From assembly GCA_002404345.1 (NCBI GenBank), contig DHJN01000048.1, positions 1-6,619 on the forward strand: DNA of 6,619 nucleotides, read 5' to 3'. Shown in pieces: positions 1 through 6,619 of this stretch. Source of the stretch: Actinobacteria bacterium UBA4719 (lineage in GTDB: Bacteria > Actinomycetota > Actinomycetes > Actinomycetales > Dermatophilaceae). Every line of letters begins with the position of its first letter. The first letter of the stretch is position 1. The position numbers were made by a program, and so were the translations under genes. The notes beneath the pieces were generated by a model that saw only the letters and a list, made by a program, of their open reading frames with translations, searched no databases and was not told the origin of the DNA.

Positions 1-1
1 C

Positions 2-106
2 CTCGCCGGCGGCCCCTGGATCCCGATCCCCGACACGGTCACCGTCGCCGGCAGCCCCCAACCCCTGACGGTCAAGACCGCGCACGCCCGCCTCGTCATC
101 AAGTAG
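2..106 (+). CDS. C-terminal end of an unidentified plus-strand protein (partial)
   Basis: The frame is open from the left edge and closes at TAG (104-106), giving 34 residues that end in AHARLVIK. The start lies outside the window. The piece is rich in Pro, Val and Thr (WIPIPDTVTVAG near its beginning), which would suit the last beta strands of an extracellular or carbohydrate-active enzyme. That is only an impression from composition, and I do not recognise the family. Third codon positions are almost all G or C, as expected for a real gene in this genome. It would converge on the minus-strand DUF309 gene. The frame is too short to rule out chance. Confidence 0.35.
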   Translation, partial: LAGGPWIPIPDTVTVAGSPQPLTVKTAHARLVIK

Positions 107-333
107 CAGACCGGCTCACGCGAAGAACGAGCCAACCAGGTCGACCCCGGGCGAACCTCCGGTCGGGCCGCCACATGATGTGGTGGGCCGGCGGGGACCT
201 ACGGCACCACTGGCCTGGCCAAGTTCGATCTGACGCGGCGCCTGGCGTCGATGACTACGCCATCGCAAGCAAGGCCAACCACCGGTGCCCGCTTCGCCGC
301 CGCTTACAGGACTGTGGTGAATGGGGTGACGCT
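107..333. other. Intergenic region between convergent genes
   Basis: These 227 bases lie between the plus-strand frame ending at 106 and the minus-strand DUF309 gene ending at 334. I see no convincing gene, tRNA or promoter. It holds one imperfect hairpin (166-189). Plus-strand frame 2, the same frame as the gene tail at the left edge, is open again from about 179 past 333 with mostly G or C at third positions (peptide GLAKFDLTRRLAS and onwards). This could be a decayed coding remnant or simply GC-rich chance. Confidence 0.5.
166..189. terminator. Weak imperfect hairpin, possible bidirectional terminator
   Basis: GGCC (166-169) can pair with GGCC (186-189), and CCACA (171-175) with TGTGG (179-183), around a TGA loop. 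A small internal loop (G against TG) separates the two stems. The position between convergent genes suits a shared terminator. There is no T-run on either side, and GC-rich DNA forms such stems easily, so the call is weak. Confidence 0.25.
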
Positions 334-3556
<3,223 letters not shown>

Positions 3557-3574
<18 letters not shown>

Positions 3575-3624
3575 CTGGTCGTGGCGTTCATCTGGTCGTG
3601 GCGTTCATCTGGTCGTGGCGGTCA
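3557..3624. repeat. 17-bp tandem repeat, four copies, at the start of the transporter remnant
   Basis: The plus-strand unit is TCTGGTCGTGGCGGTCA, at 3557-3573, 3574-3590, 3591-3607 and 3608-3624. The two middle copies have T in place of one G (GCGTTCA); the outer copies are identical. The array begins 8 bases beyond the MetE-like stop and covers the ATG at 3574. On the minus strand each of the internal boundaries makes an ATGA. Seventeen is not a multiple of three, unlike the repeats inside genes here. Confidence 0.95.
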
Positions 3625-3632
3625 ATCGATGG

Positions 3633-4655
3633 TCAGCTTTCTGCGGTCTCGGTCAACGCGTAGGCCGCGTCCACGGCCAGTCGTTGAACGCTGCGGGCAC
3701 CTGAAGGTGTGAGACCGGCCAGACCGCAGGCGGGCGTGAGGGTCACGCGGGAAAGGTCCGACAGGGGCAGGCCGACGCGCCGCCACGCTTCGACCAGTGG
3801 GCCGATGACCTCGGCGACCTTGGCGACCTTGACGACCTTGACGACCTTGGCGACGCTGTTGTCGGTGTTATGGGTGGGGACCACGCCGGCCCACAGGTCC
3901 ACGCCGGACTCGACGGTGGCGGCGACGGACTCCCAGCCCTTGGGGTCCAACAGGGTGGTGTCCAGGGACACAGCCTTGACCCCGGTGTTCCGTAGCAGCG
4001 CCAGCGGCACGTCCGATGCGCAGCAGTGCAGGACGGTATGCCGGTCGCCGGCGGCCGCGACGACGTCGCGCAGTCCTTCGGCCGCGACGGTCGGGTCGAT
4101 CGCGCGGATCCGGCCGAAACCCGATGCGGTGGGCAGTCGTCCCGCCAGGACCGACGGCAGACCCGGTTCGTCGATCTGGACTACGAGGTTCGCCTTCGGG
4201 ACGAACCGGGCGATCTCGCCCAGATGAGCGCGCAGCCCCTCCGCCAGCGAGGAGATCACGTCGCGGGTGGCGCCGACATCGACCACCGAACGCTCGCCGC
4301 GGTGCAGCCAGATCGACGAGGCGAGGGTCCAGGGCCCGGCGATCTGCACCTTGAGGTCGCCGTCGTAGCCGTCGAAGGCCTCGGCCAGCTCGTCCAGGTC
4401 CTCGCGAAGCAGCGCCGACGTGCGATGTGAGTCACGCCCGGGTCGATCAACGAAACGCCACCCCATCGGTTGCAGATCGACCGCCAGATCGGCCAGCAGA
4501 CCGGCGCCCCGACCGATCAGGTCGGCTCCTGGACCGCGCGCGGGAAGCTCTGGGAGATACGGCAGTCCGTCCTCACCGAGCAGGTCGCGTACCGCGGACA
4601 CCGCCCGGCGCACGTCGGTATCCGGCCACGACCCGATCCCGCTGGCAATGCTCAC
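3633..4655 (-). CDS. MetE-like cobalamin-independent methionine synthase core protein
   Basis: This 340-residue protein has the UROD/MetE-like barrel and corresponds to the C-terminal catalytic half of MetE without its N-terminal domain. Visible motifs (numbered from GTG 4655) are ASGIGSWPD at the start, IAGPWTLAS (105-113), QIDEPGLPS (160-168, as in the MetE QIDEPAL segment), HCC at 210-212, SLDTT (230-234) and TPACGLAG (307-314). His210, Cys212 and Cys310 line up with three MetE zinc ligands; Asp232 stands where MetE has Glu. A homologous protein of unknown role, Rv3015c as I recall, lies next to ligA in M. tuberculosis. Methyl transfer to a thiol is the likely chemistry, but the methyl donor and acceptor are unproven, since short MetE-like proteins often do not act as classic methionine synthases. 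The start is uncertain: see the ribosome binding site at 4652-4659. Residues 268-282 are a Val-Lys repeat. Confidence 0.88.
   Translation of the reverse strand: MSIASGIGSWPDTDVRRAVSAVRDLLGEDGLPYLPELPARGPGADLIGRGAGLLADLAVDLQPMGWRFVDRPGRDSHRTSALLREDLDELAEAFDGYDGDLKVQIAGPWTLASSIWLHRGERSVVDVGATRDVISSLAEGLRAHLGEIARFVPKANLVVQIDEPGLPSVLAGRLPTASGFGRIRAIDPTVAAEGLRDVVAAAGDRHTVLHCCASDVPLALLRNTGVKAVSLDTTLLDPKGWESVAATVESGVDLWAGVVPTHNTDNSVAKVVKVVKVAKVAEVIGPLVEAWRRVGLPLSDLSRVTLTPACGLAGLTPSGARSVQRLAVDAAYALTETAES
3810..3854 (-). repeat. 9-bp tandem repeat, five copies, inside the MetE-like gene
   Basis: Five 9-base units, of the plus-strand type CTTGGCGAC or CTTGACGAC (first CTCGGCGAC), encode VAK-VVK-VVK-VAK-VAE, residues 268-282. 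They sit between the conserved GVVPTHNTD and GPLVEAWRRVGLP segments, where related proteins have a variable region. The strand is read in frame and the unit keeps it. Confidence 0.9.
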
Positions 4656-4659
4656 CTCC
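4652..4659 (-). promoter_or_regulatory. Strong ribosome binding site overlapping the nominal GTG start of the MetE-like gene
   Basis: The minus strand reads TAG (mnmA stop, 4667-4665), GGTCT, then GGAGGTGA (4659-4652), then GC and ATT (4649-4647). The eight bases are a perfect match to the 3' end of 16S rRNA. The nominal start GTG (4655-4653) lies inside it, so a ribosome docked here would be placed to start about 5 bases after GGAGG, at the in-frame ATT codon. No in-frame ATG or TTG fits. Confidence 0.6.
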
Positions 4660-4664
4660 AGACC

Positions 4665-5852
4665 CTAACCGGCGGCTGGCGGCCCGTCGGTCGCTGCCCT
4701 GCTCGTGACGGCCGTGCCTGTTGTGGCCGTGCCCGATGTGGCCGTGCCTGCTATGGCCGTGCCTGTTGCTGCCCTACTGGTTGTGGCCCTGGCGATCGTG
4801 GCGGATCCGACCACCCGGGTTCCGTCGTACAGGACCACGGACTGGCCCGGCGCCACGCCGCGGATACGACGCTGAAGGCGCACCTCGACCTGCTCCCCGT
4901 CGGCCCAGGCCGTGGCAGGGATCTCCTCGCCGTGCGCCCGAACCTGTGCGCCCACAGACACCACACCCTCCGGCGCCGGACCGCACCACCGGGCATGGTC
5001 CCCGGTGATCGCGTCGACACCGAGGAGCTCGCCGGTGCCGACCACGACGGTGTTGGTCCTGGGCTGCACCTCGACGACGTAACGGGGTTCCCCACCTGCG
5101 GCGGGCTCGCTGAGGTGCAGACCGCGGCGCTGCCCGACGGTGAACGCATAGGCGCCGCCGTGCTCCCCCACCTTGGTGCCATCGGCGTCGACGATGTCGC
5201 CGGACTGCTCGCCGAGGCGGTCGGTCAGCCACTTGCTGGTGTTGCCGTCGGGGATGAAACAGATGTCGTGGCTGTCGGGCTTGGCCGCGACATAGAACCC
5301 CCGCGCCGCGGCCTCCTCGCGGATCTGCGGCTTGGCCGTGTCACCCAGCGGGAAGAACGACCGGGCCAGCTGGTCCTCGTTGAGCACCCCCAGCACGTAG
5401 GACTGGTCCTTGCCCATGTCGACGGCTCGATGCAGCTCCCTTGCGCCGGACGCACGCACGACGATCTGGGCGTAGTGGCCGGTCGCCACGGCGTCGAAGC
5501 CCAGCGCCAGCGCCTTGTCCAGCAGCGCCGCGAACTTGATCGTCTCGTTGCACCGCAGGCAGGGGTTGGGTGTGCGACCGGCGGAGTACTCGGCGATGAA
5601 GTTCTCGACCACGTCGTTCTTGAACCGCGCCGCCATGTCCCAGACGTAGAACGGGATCCTGAGCATGTCGGCTACCCGTCGGGCATCAGCGGCGTCCTCG
5701 ATGGTGCAGCAGCCGCGCGCGCTCTCGCGCAAGGTGGCGGCGTTCTGGCTCAGAGCGAGATGCACACCGACGACCTCGTGGCCGGCCTCAAGCATGCGTG
5801 CCGCGGCAACCGCCGAGTCGACGCCACCGCTCATCGCGGCAACGACACGCAT
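4665..5852 (-). CDS. mnmA: tRNA-specific 2-thiouridylase MnmA
   Basis: MnmA adenylates and thiolates the wobble uridine (U34) of tRNAs for Lys, Glu and Gln, using sulfur from a cysteine desulfurase. The 395 residues begin [13 protein letters not shown], with the ATP-pyrophosphatase loop SGGVDS at 8-13. [16 protein letters not shown] (92-107) carries Cys98 and Cys101, ATGHYA is at 123-128, and [10 protein letters not shown] holds Cys198. Cys101 and Cys198 match the catalytic pair Cys102/Cys199 of the E. coli enzyme; Cys98 replaces its Asp99, as is usual in actinobacteria. The central FTVGQRRGL (237-245) and a C-terminal barrel ending about GSATI (349-353) follow. The last 40 or so residues are an Ala/Thr/Gly repeat that the family lacks. 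The start ATG shares its A with the desulfurase stop (TGATG, 5854-5850), indicating coupling; upstream in-frame codons would only add 88 unrelated residues. Confidence 0.96.
   Translation of the reverse strand: MRVVAAMSGGVDSAVAAARMLEAGHEVVGVHLALSQNAATLRESARGCCTIEDAADARRVADMLRIPFYVWDMAARFKNDVVENFIAEYSAGRTPNPCLRCNETIKFAALLDKALALGFDAVATGHYAQIVVRASGARELHRAVDMGKDQSYVLGVLNEDQLARSFFPLGDTAKPQIREEAAARGFYVAAKPDSHDICFIPDGNTSKWLTDRLGEQSGDIVDADGTKVGEHGGAYAFTVGQRRGLHLSEPAAGGEPRYVVEVQPRTNTVVVGTGELLGVDAITGDHARWCGPAPEGVVSVGAQVRAHGEEIPATAWADGEQVEVRLQRRIRGVAPGQSVVLYDGTRVVGSATIARATTSRAATGTAIAGTATSGTATTGTAVTSRAATDGPPAAG
4705..4794 (-). repeat. Degenerate 15-bp tandem repeat, six copies, at the 3' end of mnmA
   Basis: Plus-strand units start at 4705, 4720, 4735, 4750, 4765 and 4780, and are variants of GTTGTGGCCGTGCCT. 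The first four are close and the last two have diverged. On the minus strand they encode Ala/Thr/Gly pentapeptides ([15 protein letters not shown] type) that form a tail beyond the conserved end of MnmA. The unit keeps the reading frame. Confidence 0.85.
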
Positions 5853-6619
5853 CAGCGCGTCTGCTTCGTACTCGACTGCTCCGTACTCGACTGCTCCGTA
5901 GTCGACTGCTCCGTGCTGGTGGCCACCTGCGCCCTTTGCGCCCGCTCGACCGCCGCCGGCAGCGCCGCGAGGAACGAGTCGACGTCGGCCTCGGTGGAGG
6001 TGTGTCCGAGGGTGAGTCGCAGGGCGCCACGGGCCTGTTGCTCCGGCATACCCATGGCCAGCAGGACGTGGCTGGGCTGCGGCACGCCGGCCTGGCAGGC
6101 CGAGCCGGTGGAGCACTGGACCCCAGCGGCGTCCAGCAGATAGAGGAGGGAGTCACCGTCGCAACCGGGAACGAGCAGGTGGGCATTGCCCGGCAGGCGC
6201 CGTATGCCGTCGCCGGGCTCCCAGTCGCCGGTCACCACGACTCCGAAGCCGGAATCCCGGGCACCGCGAATCAGCTTGTCGCGCAAGCCAACCAGCCGCG
6301 CCGCGCCCGCCGCCCGGTTGGCCACGGCGTGGCGCATAGCCACGGCATAACCGCTGATCGCCGGGACGTCCAGGGTGCCACTGCGCACCTGACGCTCCTG
6401 CCCTCCGCCGTGCGTCAACGGCACGAGGGTGGCATCGCGTCGAGCCAGCAGCGCACCCACACCCTGCGGACCACCGATCTTGTGGGCGCTGATGCTCATC
6501 AGGTCGAGCCCGCTGCTGGCGAAGTCGACCTCGACCTGCCCGACGGCCTGGACGGCATCGCTGTGCACCGGAATGCCGAACTCATGGGCCACGGCCGCGA
6601 TCTCGGCAATCGGCTGCAC
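5852..6619 (-). CDS. iscS: Cysteine desulfurase, IscS/NifS-like (N terminus outside window)
   Basis: This is a PLP enzyme of aminotransferase class V that converts cysteine to alanine and leaves a persulfide for Fe-S clusters and tRNA thiolation. The visible 255 residues are the C-terminal two thirds. [10 protein letters not shown] (18-27) has the PLP-ring Asp21 and Gln24. [16 protein letters not shown] has the Schiff-base Lys47 after His46. [12 protein letters not shown] is at 79-90, and [17 protein letters not shown] carries the catalytic Cys175. [14 protein letters not shown] is near the end. About 130 N-terminal residues lie beyond the right edge; the GTG at 6619 is an internal valine (the family reads GTVQPI here), not a start. 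The tail after residue 233 is a TEQSS repeat. The stop overlaps the mnmA start, so the enzyme is probably the sulfur donor of MnmA. Whether it is a general IscS or a dedicated desulfurase cannot be decided. Confidence 0.93.
   Translation of the reverse strand: MQPIAEIAAVAHEFGIPVHSDAVQAVGQVEVDFASSGLDLMSISAHKIGGPQGVGALLARRDATLVPLTHGGGQERQVRSGTLDVPAISGYAVAMRHAVANRAAGAARLVGLRDKLIRGARDSGFGVVVTGDWEPGDGIRRLPGNAHLLVPGCDGDSLLYLLDAAGVQCSTGSACQAGVPQPSHVLLAMGMPEQQARGALRLTLGHTSTEADVDSFLAALPAAVERAQRAQVATSTEQSTTEQSSTEQSSTKQTR
5867..5911 (-). repeat. 15-bp tandem repeat, three copies, at the 3' end of the desulfurase gene
   Basis: Plus-strand units CGTACTCGACTGCTC at 5867-5881 and 5882-5896 are identical; 5897-5911 differs at one base. 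Partial copies extend on both sides. The minus strand encodes the C-terminal series [15 protein letters not shown] type, ending TR-stop 13 bases to the left. It lies directly upstream of the overlapping mnmA start. Confidence 0.92.

Noticed and set aside
210..220. TGGCC-T-GGCCA palindrome as a terminator
   Set aside because: The arms meet with no room for a loop and no T-run follows.
5853..6116. An 88-residue N-terminal extension of MnmA from ATG 6116
   Set aside because: The extra residues are Arg/Gly/Ala-rich and come from the out-of-frame desulfurase gene; the family starts at [13 protein letters not shown].
4470..6143. A 557-codon plus-strand open frame opposite mnmA and the desulfurase
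   Set aside because: It is antisense to two clearly conserved genes. Its translation is low-complexity (runs of [10 protein letters not shown] type) with no recognisable motif, as expected for the mirror of GC-rich genes.
6617..6619. GTG at the right edge as the start of the desulfurase
   Set aside because: It encodes the internal valine of the conserved GTVQPI segment; about 130 residues of the fold are still missing.

Overview
The window looks like ordinary chromosomal DNA from a high-GC actinobacterium. LigA is very close to mycobacterial LigA, and the gene order cysteine desulfurase - mnmA - MetE-like protein - ligA is the one I recall for actinobacteria (in Mycobacterium tuberculosis these genes lie in the Rv3025c to Rv3014c region). 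A member of the Micrococcales would fit, but I cannot fix the genus from the sequence. All the recognisable genes lie on the minus strand and read from the right edge to the left. The one plus-strand candidate is a short gene tail at the left edge.

In transcription order, the window opens (6619 to 5852) with the C-terminal two thirds of a PLP-dependent cysteine desulfurase. Its stop overlaps the start of mnmA (5852-4665), the tRNA 2-thiouridylase that takes persulfide sulfur from such desulfurases. Nine bases later comes a MetE-like, cobalamin-independent methionine synthase core protein (4655-3633), with an unusually strong ribosome binding site that sits on top of its nominal GTG start. A degenerate EamA-family (DMT) permease follows (3574-3022); it has three frameshifts and lacks its middle. 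Then come ligA (2990-810), the NAD-dependent DNA ligase, and a DUF309 protein (813-334) joined to ligA by an ATGA overlap. From 333 leftward is about 230 bases without a convincing gene, holding one weak hairpin, and then the end of a plus-strand frame (2-106) that I do not recognise.

The genes form one tightly packed co-directional run with two stop/start overlaps, probably an operon or two. The desulfurase and MnmA form a functional pair (sulfur donation to wobble U34 of tRNA). The others are housekeeping or of unknown role.

The striking feature is not a new system but a texture: five separate short tandem repeats lie within about 4.5 kb. The units are 15, 9, 17, 15 and 15 bp. The four inside genes are multiples of three and add low-complexity peptide repeats to otherwise conserved enzymes (LigA, the MetE-like protein, and the C termini of MnmA and the desulfurase). 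The only unit that is not a multiple of three lies between genes, across the start of the broken transporter. I found no CRISPR array, rRNA, tRNA, insertion sequence or phage gene.
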